A stretch of DNA of 64,000 bases. Source: an uncultured Paracoccaceae bacterium. Lineage in GTDB: Bacteria > Pseudomonadota > Alphaproteobacteria > Rhodobacterales > Rhodobacteraceae. The stretch lies in the NCBI GenBank assembly GCA_958439195.1, contig OY288166.1, positions 62,001-126,000 on the forward strand, in the 5' to 3' direction. Position numbers and translations under genes: made by a program. Positions within the stretch are counted from its first letter, which is position 1. The number at the start of each line of letters is the position of its first letter. Shown here piece after piece: positions 18,550-27,119 of the stretch. Under the pieces are notes generated by a model. The model was not told the origin of the DNA. It saw nothing but the letters and a program-made list of their open reading frames with translations, and made no database searches.

Positions 18550-19827
18550 TCAGCGCGCCTTGATCTGAACGGATGAGTTATAGAAGTTCATGACAGCCGA
18601 GATGATCAGACTGATGGTCAGATAGATCAGCATCATCAACAACATGCATTCCAACTCGCGCCCCGTCTGGTTCAGCGTGATGCCGCCCAGCGTGCCGCGC
18701 AGGTCAAGATAGCTAACCGCGATCCCCAGCGACGTGTTCTTCGTCAGGTTCAGATACTGGCTGATCAACGGCGGAATGATCACCCGCAGCGCCTGCGGCA
18801 GGATGATCAGATTCATCGTCCGCCCCGGCCGCAGGCCAAGCGCAAAGGCCGCCTCCGATTGCCCGCGCGAAATGGCCAGAATACCCGCCCGCACGATCTC
18901 GGCGATAAAGGCCGCCGTATACAGCGCCAGCGCAATCACCAGCGCGGTAAAGGAATGGGCCACCAGAATGCCGCCCTGAAAGTTGAACCCCGTCAGTGCA
19001 GGCACTTCCATATGCAGGCCCAACCCCACGCTCAACGCGATGACCGGGCCAAACAGAACCGCCAGCGTTTTCCACCAGGTCACAGGCCGATCGCCGGTCG
19101 CCTCTTGGCGCGCACGGGCGGCGGCAATAATGCGGCTGTTCACCCAGATGGACCCGCCGATCACCAGAATATAGGCAAGCGCCGTCAGGTTCACGCTCAG
19201 GAACCCCAGGTCCAGACTGCCCAGTCCCCGGTCAAACAACGGCGACGGGATGTTCGTTCCCCGGTTCGTCACCGCGACCGTATCCCATAGGATCATCGAC
19301 GCCGCCGGGGCCTCTCCCGCCGCCGCCATCTCATCCGTGATGCGGAAATCGCGCGGTTGCGGCGTCGTCTCCGACAGGATCACATAAGACAGCAGGATCC
19401 ACAGCAACAGCGGCACATTTCGGAACATCTCGACATAGACGGTCATCAACCGCCCGATCAGCCAGTTGTTCGACAGCCGCAACACGCCCACAACCACCCC
19501 GATCACCGTCGCCAGCACACAGCCGATGATCGCCACTACCAGCGTATTGACCAGCCCCACCAGCAGCGCGCGGAAATGGTTGCTGTCATTGGTATAGGGG
19601 ATCAGTTGCTGGCCAATGTCATAGCCCGCCCTCTGCCACAGGAACCCGAAGTTGAATTCCTTGCCCCGCGTCGCCAGGTTTTCGGCCGTGTTGTTCAACA
19701 ACCACGCCACAAACAGCGCAAACAGGATCAGGACAAAGACCTGAATGGTGATCGATCGATACCGCGTATCATAGATCAGCATGGAGAGCCGGAAGGAATC
19801 CTTCGGCACGTCGCTGGCCACAGCCAT
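18550..19827 (-). CDS. bztB: Amino-acid ABC transporter permease (first)
   Basis: A 425-aa permease partner, with membrane segments throughout and the EAA loop in GQSEAAFALGLRPGR followed by ILPQALRVIIPPLIS. As in BztB/AapQ, a large periplasmic insertion (about residues 145-215) lies between membrane segments. It is separated from bztA by 125 nt holding a strong hairpin, which should let the binding protein be made in excess. Confidence 0.9.
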   Translation of the reverse strand: MAVASDVPKDSFRLSMLIYDTRYRSITIQVFVLILFALFVAWLLNNTAENLATRGKEFNFGFLWQRAGYDIGQQLIPYTNDSNHFRALLVGLVNTLVVAIIGCVLATVIGVVVGVLRLSNNWLIGRLMTVYVEMFRNVPLLLWILLSYVILSETTPQPRDFRITDEMAAAGEAPAASMILWDTVAVTNRGTNIPSPLFDRGLGSLDLGFLSVNLTALAYILVIGGSIWVNSRIIAAARARQEATGDRPVTWWKTLAVLFGPVIALSVGLGLHMEVPALTGFNFQGGILVAHSFTALVIALALYTAAFIAEIVRAGILAISRGQSEAAFALGLRPGRTMNLIILPQALRVIIPPLISQYLNLTKNTSLGIAVSYLDLRGTLGGITLNQTGRELECMLLMMLIYLTISLIISAVMNFYNSSVQIKAR

Positions 19828-19914
19828 GTAATTTCCCCTGTGTTTCTGCGCTTGTTCGACGCGAACCCCGGTATTCCGGGTGTTCTTTCGGATGCCGCGA
19901 AGCCCCGAATTGGG

Positions 19915-19941
19915 CCGGGGGCGCCCAACAGGCGCCCCCGG
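19915..19941 (-). terminator. bztA-bztB intercistronic hairpin
   Basis: A perfect 11-bp G/C stem (19915-19925 with 19931-19941, 5-nt loop) lies 12 nt after the bztA stop. There is no U-tract, so an mRNA-stabilising or partial attenuation role fits the usual excess of binding protein over permease. Confidence 0.65.
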
Positions 19942-19952
19942 TCTGTATCAGA

Positions 19953-20972
19953 TCAACGGAACGGCGGTGCGTATTGCAGGCCGCCCTGCGTCCACAGCGC
20001 GTTCAGACCGCGCGCCAGGTTGATCGCGGTGCCTTCGCCGATATTCGCGGCAAAGATTTCACCATAGTTGCCGACCGATGCGATCGCGTTCTTGAACGCG
20101 GCATTGTCCAGACCGATCTTCGCGCCCATGTCGCCCGACAGGCCCAACAGACGCTTCACTTCTTCATCCGCGGTCGAGGTGGCAACCTCTTCCACATTTG
20201 CCTTCGTGATGCCCTTCTCTTCCGCGATCAGCAGCGCGAAATACGTCCAACGCACGATGTCGCCCCAGTTGCTGTCGCCATGGCGCACGACCGGACCAAG
20301 CGGTTCCTTGGAAATGATTTCCGGCAGAATCACGTGGTTCGCAGCATCCGGCATCGTGGCGCGCGACGCGGCCAGACCCGAAGCATCCGTGGTATAGGCG
20401 TCGCAGGCACCGGCCAGATACTGGCGCTGTGCTTCCGAATCGTCGGCCACAGTCACCGGCTGATAGCTGATGTTGTTCTGCTTGAAGAAGTCCGCCAGGT
20501 TCAGTTCGGTCGTCGTGCCGGTCTGGATGCAAACCGTCGCGCCATCCAGCTCCTTCGCCGAAGACACGCCCAGATCGCTCTTCACCATAAAGCCCTGACC
20601 GTCATAGTAGTTCACGGCCACGAAATCCAACGCCAGCTCGGTGTCCCGGCTCAGCGTCCAGGTCGAGTTGCGGATCAGCACGTCCACTTCACCCGACTGC
20701 AGCGCCGTAAAGCGGGTTTCGCCCGTTGTCGGGACGAACTTCACTTTCGTCGGGTCGCCAAAAACCGCGGCCGCAATGGCGCGGCACAGATCAACGTCAA
20801 AGCCGACCCAGTTGCCGCTGGCATCCGGTGCGCCGAACCCGGTCAGACCGGTGTTCGACCCGCAGATCAGCTCGCCGCGTGCCTTGACAGTCTCCAGCGT
20901 CGCTTGCGCCGAAGCCACGCCAGCAACCATGGTGGTCGCCGCGACGACGCCGAGGAATACGGATTTTTTCAT
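19953..20972 (-). CDS. bztA: Amino-acid ABC transporter substrate-binding protein
   Basis: A 339-aa periplasmic binding protein of the glutamate/general L-amino-acid class. The signal peptide MKKSVFLGVVAATTMVAG...AQA is followed by the ligand-binding fold with GFDVDLCRAIAAAVFGD and LDGATVCIQTGTTTE. The ATG has an excellent GGAAGAGG site. As the first gene of bztABCD it would capture glutamate/glutamine/aspartate/asparagine; exact specificity is inference. Confidence 0.93.
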   Translation of the reverse strand: MKKSVFLGVVAATTMVAGVASAQATLETVKARGELICGSNTGLTGFGAPDASGNWVGFDVDLCRAIAAAVFGDPTKVKFVPTTGETRFTALQSGEVDVLIRNSTWTLSRDTELALDFVAVNYYDGQGFMVKSDLGVSSAKELDGATVCIQTGTTTELNLADFFKQNNISYQPVTVADDSEAQRQYLAGACDAYTTDASGLAASRATMPDAANHVILPEIISKEPLGPVVRHGDSNWGDIVRWTYFALLIAEEKGITKANVEEVATSTADEEVKRLLGLSGDMGAKIGLDNAAFKNAIASVGNYGEIFAANIGEGTAINLARGLNALWTQGGLQYAPPFR

Positions 20973-20992
20973 TCTTACCTCTTCCTGAGTAT

Positions 20993-21013
20993 GCCGTCCT
21001 TTTCCCGGACGGC
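20993..21013 (-). promoter_or_regulatory. Hairpin in the bztA leader
   Basis: GCCGTCC (20993-20999) pairs with GGACGGC (21007-21013), 7 bp with a 7-nt loop, about 20 nt upstream of the bztA start and just outside its ribosome site. It may affect message stability or translation. No confident promoter was found in the 250-nt leader. Confidence 0.4.
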
Positions 21014-21221
21014 GGTTTTCTTGTCCCCTGTGGCACACCAAGGCGCCCAATGGGCATAACCTGCAGGAGGTGCGCCTCTCCCGGTGCCTGCCAGTTTCTT
21101 CCGAAGCGGTTTGAAAGGTCAAGCACATCCCGCCAAGAAACGGAAATCCCTGCACGATCAATGATTTGCCCTGCGTTGATCACGCTTCAGGCGGGGCTTG
21201 CCCGAAAAACAGGCAGGATTG

Positions 21222-21929
21222 TCACCCGCACAAAGCATAGAATCGACTCGCATCGTTGAAAGCGACATGCCGAAACGCCTCCATTTCGGCCGCTTCTTCA
21301 TCCGCACCCCATTGCTCGATCTGCCAATTTTCATCAATCCGCGACAGCGCCCACGCCTCCTCCGGCGTCAGCCGCCGCTCCGTCACCGCCAACGCCAGGA
21401 CCAGCGATCCCGAAATCGCCACCAGATCATGCAGCCCCGCCAGTTGGAACTCTGTCATCCCCGCCACCCGCGCCGTCAGACGCGCCAGCGCCTCGGGCGG
21501 TTGCGCCACATGCATCACGCCCGCCGTCGCCACCAGCTGCGCGCCCAACGCTTCTGCCGCCCAATGCAGCACCGGATCCCACCCCGCCGCCTGCCGCTCC
21601 ACCAGCGCCGCAGGCCCGATCGCGCGGTAACACAGCAGGTCAGACTGGCCATAGGCGGCGATGATCTCGACCACCTCGTCACGCTGCGGGATGATCTTGT
21701 CGATGGCGGAATTCGCCGCCCGCGTCACCGGCATCGTGGCAGGCCGCACCTCGCCCGTCTGGGCATCCCATTCCGCTGCAATCGCCTGCGCCATCGCCAA
21801 CGTCGGCACCACCAACGCCGCCTTGGCCGGCGTTTTTACAGCGCGGCCATCCAGCAGCACGGTAAAGCCGCCGTCACAGGCCAGCGCCTCGGCCGCCGTC
21901 CAGAACCGCTTCGCCTTCCATGCGCTCAT
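21222..21929 (-). CDS. ATP12 family F1-ATPase assembly chaperone
   Basis: A 235-aa member of the ATP12 family, which in mitochondria and alphaproteobacteria helps incorporate the F1 alpha subunit. Recognisable features are the N-terminal LLDGRAVKTPAKAALVVPT, the segment AAEWDAQ, and the C-terminal ALSRIDENWQIEQWGADEEAA. The ATG at 21929 overlaps the stop of the pseudouridine synthase gene (ATGA). Presence of ATP12 is itself a marker of Alphaproteobacteria. Confidence 0.92.
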   Translation of the reverse strand: MSAWKAKRFWTAAEALACDGGFTVLLDGRAVKTPAKAALVVPTLAMAQAIAAEWDAQTGEVRPATMPVTRAANSAIDKIIPQRDEVVEIIAAYGQSDLLCYRAIGPAALVERQAAGWDPVLHWAAEALGAQLVATAGVMHVAQPPEALARLTARVAGMTEFQLAGLHDLVAISGSLVLALAVTERRLTPEEAWALSRIDENWQIEQWGADEEAAEMEAFRHVAFNDASRFYALCG

Positions 21930-22972
21930 TTGAACACCGTAAACGGATCGGCCGGCACGTCCTTTTCGTTCCAGTCCAACGCTTTCCACGTCCGCGCCAT
22001 GTGGTCCGGCAAGGGCGCGGTAAAGGTCATCTCGGTTTTCAACACCGGATGCTCCACCACCAGCATCCGCGCATGCAGATGCAGCTTGCGGCTGATGTCG
22101 CCACCCACCGCCGCGCCCCAGCCATCGCCTTCATTGTCGGCATCCGACCCGCCATATTTACCATCCCCGATGATGGGATGCCCGATCTCGGCCATATGCG
22201 CGCGCAACTGATGCGTCCGCCCCGTGACAGGTTCCAACGCCATCCATGACAGCCGCGTGCCAAGGAACCACAGCACGAAATAATCCGTGTGCGCCCGCTT
22301 GGCATCGGGAAACTCGGCCATTTTGGCGGGATGCACGCACAGCATCTTTTCCCCCTCGCCACGCTTGCCATGGCCGGGGGCCTTCATCAGCCCGTATTTG
22401 ATGCTGCCTTTCTTCGGGTTTGGCACACCGGCCACCACGGCCCAGTAAATCTTGCGCGTGTTGCGGTGCCGCAGCGCCTCAGACAGGTTGCGCGCCACCC
22501 GGTCGGTGCGCGCCAGCATCAGCAAACCGGATGTATCCTTGTCCAGCCGATGCACCAACTTGGGCTTGTCCTTGTAGCCGAACTTCAACGCCTCGGCCAA
22601 TCCGTCCACATGCCGCTCGCCCTGCCCGCTGCCGCCCTGGCTGGGCAGGCCGGCAGGCTTGTTCAGCACGATCATGTGGTCATCCATCCACAGCACGCAA
22701 TCCTGGATCATCTTGGCATCCGCCGCGCTGATCCCATCCGTCCGGGCACGGCCCGGCGCATTCGGATCGGGCAGGGGCGGCACCCGAATGGTCTGGCCGG
22801 GGATCACCCGGTCCGATGCCTTTGCCCGCGCCCCATCCACCCGCACTTGGCCCGTGCGGCACATCTTTTCCACCGCGCCTTGCGTGACATGCGGAAACCG
22901 CCGCTTGAACCAACGGTCGAGCCGCTGTTCGCCTTCATCTTCGGATACGGTCAAGGTCTGGACGCTGTTCAT
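21926..22972 (-). CDS. RluA-family pseudouridine synthase (RluC-like)
   Basis: A 348-aa enzyme converting uridine to pseudouridine in RNA, probably 23S rRNA. An N-terminal S4 RNA-binding domain (EGEQRLDRWFKRRFP) precedes the catalytic domain with the active-site aspartate in HRLDKDTSGLL and the later GRTHQLRAHMAEIGHPIIGD. The start at 22972 overlaps the crcB stop (ATGA). RluC is the best match by architecture, but RluD-like activity cannot be excluded. Confidence 0.92.
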   Translation of the reverse strand: MNSVQTLTVSEDEGEQRLDRWFKRRFPHVTQGAVEKMCRTGQVRVDGARAKASDRVIPGQTIRVPPLPDPNAPGRARTDGISAADAKMIQDCVLWMDDHMIVLNKPAGLPSQGGSGQGERHVDGLAEALKFGYKDKPKLVHRLDKDTSGLLMLARTDRVARNLSEALRHRNTRKIYWAVVAGVPNPKKGSIKYGLMKAPGHGKRGEGEKMLCVHPAKMAEFPDAKRAHTDYFVLWFLGTRLSWMALEPVTGRTHQLRAHMAEIGHPIIGDGKYGGSDADNEGDGWGAAVGGDISRKLHLHARMLVVEHPVLKTEMTFTAPLPDHMARTWKALDWNEKDVPADPFTVFK

Positions 22973-23337
22973 GTCAAGCTCCGTGCAAGGGTCAGGCCCG
23001 CCACGATCCCTGCCAGCGACAGGATGACCGAACCAAGCACATAGATGGCTGCCGCACCGCTCTGCCCCCGCTCCCACAGGGTCAGCGCGTCCAGCGAAAA
23101 GGCCGAAAAGGTGGTGAACCCGCCCAGCACCCCGGTCATCAGAAAGGGCGCCAGGTGGCCGCCCCCTTTCCGTGCCAGAACGGTGACGATCACGCCCATC
23201 GCAAAACAGCCCGCAACATTCACGATCACCGTCCCCACCGGGAAACCGGGTCCGAACAAACGGCCCGCCCCGACATTCGTCAGATAGCGCAGCGCGGCAC
23301 CGATGGCCCCACCTGCGGCCACTTGAAGAAGGGTCAT
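22969..23337 (-). CDS. crcB: Fluoride ion channel CrcB/Fluc
   Basis: A protein of about 122 aa with four membrane segments and the Fluc signatures GAALRYLTN, NVAGCFAMG and TTFSAFSLD. It exports fluoride as a dual-topology dimer. Two adjacent ATGs (23337 and 23343) are possible; 23337 has ACGGA upstream. No fluoride riboswitch was recognised. It overlaps the pseudouridine synthase gene and follows the intergenic repeat. Confidence 0.92.
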   Translation of the reverse strand: MTLLQVAAGGAIGAALRYLTNVGAGRLFGPGFPVGTVIVNVAGCFAMGVIVTVLARKGGGHLAPFLMTGVLGGFTTFSAFSLDALTLWERGQSGAAAIYVLGSVILSLAGIVAGLTLARSLT

Positions 23338-23670
23338 GATCATCCGTTCTGCATTGCGCCAAGGGGTCGGAATGTCAACCACGACAGGCCCCCCAAACCC
23401 CGCCAGACCCCAGCAAGCCCTGCCGTTTCATCTTGGCCCAAATACCCAACTGCGCCCTCGCCCCCGGCACCACCACCTCTGGCGGTGCGCCATTCGCCCT
23501 CCCTCACAACCGGGGGCGAAGAAAGCGAAGAACCTCCACACCAGCGCACCATTCACCATGAACGCGTCCGTCACTCTGCCAGAATTTGTATGCACACCCG
23601 TCTGCACTGCGCGTCTGCACCAACGGCTGCACATCCGTTCTCGCCTAAACCCCGGCAGCAAAAGGAAACC
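23338..23670. other. Intergenic stretch between rarA and crcB
   Basis: These 333 bases hold repeat copy 2 (23531-23630) and, nearer crcB, a segment around 23424-23455 reading on the minus strand as TATTTGGGCCAAGATGAAAC. I recall that segment as a frequent intergenic motif in Rhodobacteraceae, but this was not searched. A minus-strand open frame of 77 codons crosses the repeat; it has no clear ribosome site and low-complexity sequence, so I do not call it a gene. Confidence 0.5.
23531..23630 (-). repeat. Intergenic repeat element, copy 2
   Basis: About 100 bp located 40 nt 3' of rarA, colinear with 13203-13300. Of the first 49 aligned bases 37 match, then 19 more are identical; the perfect core is 23573-23599. 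On the minus strand short GTGCAGAC-type units repeat before the core. Both copies lie immediately downstream of a minus-strand gene and have the same orientation relative to it. Confidence 0.75.
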
Positions 23671-24984
23671 TTACCGCTCCCCCTGCCGCTTCCCGCGCAG
23701 TTTGGCAAAATACTCCACCCGCTTTTTCAACTCGCGCTCGAACCCGCGTTCGGGCGGCGCGTAGAACACCGGGCGCTTCATGCCTTCGGGGAAATAGTCC
23801 TGCCCCGAAAACCCATCCTCTGCCTCATGGTCGTAAGAATAGCCCGACCCATAGCCGATCTCTTTCATCAGCTTGGTCGGCGCGTTCAGGATATGGCGCG
23901 GCGGCATCAGGCTGCCCGTCTCACGCGCGGCCGCCCGCGCGGCTTTATAGGCGACGTAAACCCCGTTCGATTTCGGCGCAAGTGCCAGATAAACCACAGC
24001 ATTCGCCAGCGCCAGCTCGCCCTCGGGCGATCCCAGCCGCTCATAGGTCTGCCATGCGTCTATGCAAATTCCCTGCGCCTGCGGATCGGCCAGGCCAATA
24101 TCCTCCACCGCCATCCGCACCAACCGCCGCGCCAGAAACCGGGGGTCTTCGCCCCCTTCCAGCATCCGCGCAAACCAATACAGCGCGGCATCCGGGTCCG
24201 ATCCCCGGATGGATTTGTGCAGGGCCGAGATCAGGTTGTAATGCTCTTCCCCCGATTTGTCGTATTTCGCCGCCCGCCGCATCAACCGCTGCGCCAACTG
24301 CGCCCGGTCCACCGCCCCGTCCACCCGCCACGCTGCCACCTGTTCGATCAGGTTCAAAAGCGCCCGCCCATCCCCATCCGCCATCTCCAAAAGCGCCTCA
24401 CGCGCCTCGCCGGTCAGGGGCAGGTTGCGGGCCAGTTCCTTTTCGGCCCGTTGCGCCAGACGTTCCAGATCGGCTAACGAAAGGCGTTCCAGAACAATCA
24501 CTTGCGACCGGCTCAGCAAGGCGGCATTCAATTCGAAACTGGGATTTTCGGTGGTTGCGCCCACCAGAAGGATCGTCCCATCCTCCATATGCGGCAGGAA
24601 ACCATCCTGCTGCGCCTTGTTGAAACGGTGGATTTCATCGACAAAAAGCAGCGTCCCCTGCCCGTTCTGTCGCCGGATTTTCGCCTGCTCGAACACCTTC
24701 TTCAGGTCCGGCACACCCGTAAATATCGCGCTGATCTGCACAAAAGCCAGGTCCGTCTCATCCGCCAGCAACCGCGCTATGGTGGTCTTGCCCACCCCCG
24801 GCGGCCCCCAAAGGATGATCGACGACAGGCTTTTCGCCGCCAGCATCGCCCCCAACGGCCCTTCGGGCGACAGGACATGCCCCTGCCCGATCACCTCGGA
24901 CAGATGCCGTGGCCGCAGCCGATCGGCCAGCGGGCGCGGGCCCTCTGTGGCAGGTCGTGGCGCAGAGTCGAACAGATCAGCCAT
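23671..24984 (-). CDS. rarA: Replication-associated recombination protein A (MgsA/RarA)
   Basis: A 437-aa AAA+ ATPase of the RarA/MgsA/WRNIP1 family acting at stalled replication forks. Walker A is GPPGVGKTT, Walker B LLFVDEIHRFN, sensor 1 GATTENPSFELN, and the C-terminal oligomerisation domain includes HYNLISALHKSIRGSDPDAA. The length is normal. It lies 38 nt after the Do-type protease gene and is probably in the same transcript. Confidence 0.96.
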   Translation of the reverse strand: MADLFDSAPRPATEGPRPLADRLRPRHLSEVIGQGHVLSPEGPLGAMLAAKSLSSIILWGPPGVGKTTIARLLADETDLAFVQISAIFTGVPDLKKVFEQAKIRRQNGQGTLLFVDEIHRFNKAQQDGFLPHMEDGTILLVGATTENPSFELNAALLSRSQVIVLERLSLADLERLAQRAEKELARNLPLTGEAREALLEMADGDGRALLNLIEQVAAWRVDGAVDRAQLAQRLMRRAAKYDKSGEEHYNLISALHKSIRGSDPDAALYWFARMLEGGEDPRFLARRLVRMAVEDIGLADPQAQGICIDAWQTYERLGSPEGELALANAVVYLALAPKSNGVYVAYKAARAAARETGSLMPPRHILNAPTKLMKEIGYGSGYSYDHEAEDGFSGQDYFPEGMKRPVFYAPPERGFERELKKRVEYFAKLRGKRQGER

Positions 24985-25022
24985 CCGTGCAGACTACCCC
25001 CGCTACACGGCCTGCGAAAGGG

Positions 25023-26405
25023 TCAGAAGCGGAACCGCAACCGCAAAGACTGCCCGCCCCGGATCAGGTCAACCACCCAGACCCGCGCCTGCATCCCCGC
25101 CAGCGCCACCACATCAGCAGGATCTGCCACCACCGCCCCGTTGATCGCCAGCACCACATCCCCCGGCTGAAATCCCGCACGCGCCGCCAGATCTTCGGCC
25201 TGCACCACCGCAACGCCACTGGCCTGCAAGGGCAGGTTCAACTCTTCCATCACTGCCGGGTTGATCCTAGCCACGGTCAGCCCGCGCAACGACACATCCT
25301 CGACAACGGTGGTCTGGTCCCGCGGCGGATCGTCGGGTGCCGGGGCCAGCGTCATCATTGCGCGTTGCTCGACCCCGTCGCGCAGCCAGACAAGTTCCGC
25401 CTCTGCCCCCACGCCAAGAGCCGACAATCGGAACATAACCTCTTGTGGCGTATTGGTTTCCGCCCCGCCCAGCGACAGGATCACATCGCCGGCCCGCAGC
25501 CCCACGGCGGCAAAGGGGCTTTGCGGATGCAGGTCCGACACCAGCACCCCATCGGGCCGATCCAGACCCAATCCGTCGGCCAGCGCCGCATCCATCGCCT
25601 GCCCCGTCACTCCGGCCCAAGGCCGGGCAAAGCGCGTGGCCCCTGCCTCGGCCTGCCCCACGATGCTTTGCACAAGGTTGGCCGGTATCGCAAAGCCAAT
25701 CCCGTTCGATCCGCCCCCCCGTGTCAGGATCGCCGTATTGATCCCCACCAGCCGCCCCTGCAAATCAACAAGCGCACCGCCGGAATTGCCCGGATTGATC
25801 GCGGCGTCGGTCTGGATGAAATAGCCCCGCCCATCCCCGACCTGCATCGCAGACCGTGCCAGCCCCGACACGATGCCCGATGACACAGTCTGCCCCACAC
25901 CAAACGGGTTGCCGATGGCCAGCACAAGATCGCCCACTTCCAATTCATCCGAATTCCGCAGCGGCAGGAAGGGCAGCCCTTGCGCATCGCGCAACCGCAG
26001 GACGGCCAGATCGCTTTCCTCATCCCCTAGGATCACATCTGCCGCATATTCGCTCCGGTCATTCAGAACGACGCGAATTTCCGTCGCCTGCCCTACGACG
26101 TGATAGTTCGACACCACAATCCCTTCGGCCCCGACGATCACACCTGACCCCAGAGAATTTTGCACCCGCGGCTGTGCGGGCCCCAGCGCCTCGAAGAACT
26201 GGTTGAAGAAGGGATCGTCGGCAAAGGGCGACCGCCGCGCCTGCACGACGCGCGTGGCATAGATGTTCACCACCGCCGGGGCGGCCTGTTTGACGACGGG
26301 CGCAAAAGACAGCGCAATCTCGGCCTGCGACTCTGGCACCGCAGTCTGGGCCAGGGCCGGCAAGGGGCCAAAAAGCGCAAGGATAAGACAAAGCTCGCGG
26401 ATCAT
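25023..26405 (-). CDS. Do/DegP-family periplasmic serine endopeptidase
   Basis: A 460-aa HtrA-type protease for periplasmic quality control. A signal peptide ends PALAQ; the trypsin-like domain has H102 (SNYHVVG), D132 (ESDLAVL) and S208 (NPGNSGGAL); two PDZ domains follow (about residues 275-360 and 370-455), the second ending near GDVVLAINGAVV. All catalytic residues are intact. It is separated from luxI by a 12-bp-stem hairpin and has a promoter-like pair overlapping that hairpin. Confidence 0.94.
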   Translation of the reverse strand: MIRELCLILALFGPLPALAQTAVPESQAEIALSFAPVVKQAAPAVVNIYATRVVQARRSPFADDPFFNQFFEALGPAQPRVQNSLGSGVIVGAEGIVVSNYHVVGQATEIRVVLNDRSEYAADVILGDEESDLAVLRLRDAQGLPFLPLRNSDELEVGDLVLAIGNPFGVGQTVSSGIVSGLARSAMQVGDGRGYFIQTDAAINPGNSGGALVDLQGRLVGINTAILTRGGGSNGIGFAIPANLVQSIVGQAEAGATRFARPWAGVTGQAMDAALADGLGLDRPDGVLVSDLHPQSPFAAVGLRAGDVILSLGGAETNTPQEVMFRLSALGVGAEAELVWLRDGVEQRAMMTLAPAPDDPPRDQTTVVEDVSLRGLTVARINPAVMEELNLPLQASGVAVVQAEDLAARAGFQPGDVVLAINGAVVADPADVVALAGMQARVWVVDLIRGGQSLRLRFRF

Positions 26406-26432
26406 GGGTCACTCCCTGACAGGCTTGCCCAA

Positions 26433-26461
26433 GATATGCGCCCGCGCCGCGCGTCGCACAA
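26433..26461 (-). promoter_or_regulatory. Possible promoter of the Do-type protease gene
   Basis: TTGTGC (26456-26461) and CATATC (26433-26438) on the minus strand are 17 bp apart, about 28 nt upstream of the start. The -35 box lies in the loop of the luxI-end hairpin. Confidence 0.4.
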
Positions 26462-26477
26462 GCATCGCGCGGCGCGG
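26442..26477 (-). terminator. Strong hairpin after luxI
   Basis: A perfect 12-bp all-G/C stem (26442-26453 with 26466-26477, 12-nt loop) begins 5 nt past the luxI stop. It lacks a U-tract, so it may be a partial terminator or an mRNA stabiliser. Confidence 0.5.
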
Positions 26478-26482
26478 CCGTT

Positions 26483-27070
26483 TCAATGCATCCGCGTTTG
26501 CATGCTGATCGTCACACAGACGCTGCGCATTCCGCCCGCATCCAGCACAGGCCCAGCCGGAACACAATCCAGCCCCACCCGCCGCGCCAGTCGCGGCGCA
26601 TGTTCCGGGATGATCCCCAACAGCGATGTCGCCCCCAAATCGCGGGCCGAGATCACCATTTCGTGGATCAACCGCATCTGAACCCGCAGCCGATCCACCG
26701 CAGGAACAAGGTCGGACACAAAGACCCGGCTTGATTCCCAGATATTCGGATCGACCGGTGCCTCAAAGTGCAGCAGATCCGTGGGGATCGTGTCCAACAA
26801 CCCGCGCTGCGCATCACGGATCATGTAGGAATAGATGCCACAGCGATGGACAGTCGGCGTCAACCGCACCCCGGCCATCACCTGGCCACGCTCATGCACC
26901 GCCACCCAGCGGCTGGCAGGGGTGTCATACTGGTCAAACTCCATCCCGTCCGCCTCGGGCAGGTTCCAGCCATTGTTGCGGATGAACGTCCGGTGACGCG
27001 CGCGGAACAGATCGGCAAACAGGGTGCCGTGGGCGTGCAGGTTGCTATAGGAAAGGGTCGTGACTTCCAT
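26483..27070 (-). CDS. Acyl-homoserine-lactone synthase (LuxI family)
   Basis: A 195-aa LuxI-type autoinducer synthase that joins an acyl group to S-adenosylmethionine to give an N-acyl-homoserine lactone. The canonical residues are present at near-canonical positions: R25, F29, W35, E44, D46, D49, R69, then E112 and R115 in WESSRV. The ATG at 27070 has AGGAG upstream at a good distance. It lies 49 nt downstream of the luxR gene on the same strand. Acyl-chain length cannot be predicted. Confidence 0.94.
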   Translation of the reverse strand: MEVTTLSYSNLHAHGTLFADLFRARHRTFIRNNGWNLPEADGMEFDQYDTPASRWVAVHERGQVMAGVRLTPTVHRCGIYSYMIRDAQRGLLDTIPTDLLHFEAPVDPNIWESSRVFVSDLVPAVDRLRVQMRLIHEMVISARDLGATSLLGIIPEHAPRLARRVGLDCVPAGPVLDAGGMRSVCVTISMQTRMH

Positions 27071-27119
27071 CGGTGGTCTCCTTCTCAGGGTTGGGTAACC
27101 TGTGAAGGGATGGCCCGCG

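Noticed and set aside
20973..21221. Sigma-54-type promoter for the amino-acid transporter
   Set aside because: TTGACC is present, but no GG-N10-GC pair with the right spacing or a good -10 was found on the minus strand.
23428..23661. 77-codon minus-strand frame across repeat copy 2
   Set aside because: No ribosome site and Trp/Arg-rich composition; copy 1 stops in the equivalent frame after GALVGR. Kept only as part of the repeat observation.
27071..27119. Possible lux box (imperfect palindrome around GGTTACCCAACC) between luxR and luxI
   Set aside because: The half-sites do not match a known consensus and the arms are short; too weak to list as an operator.
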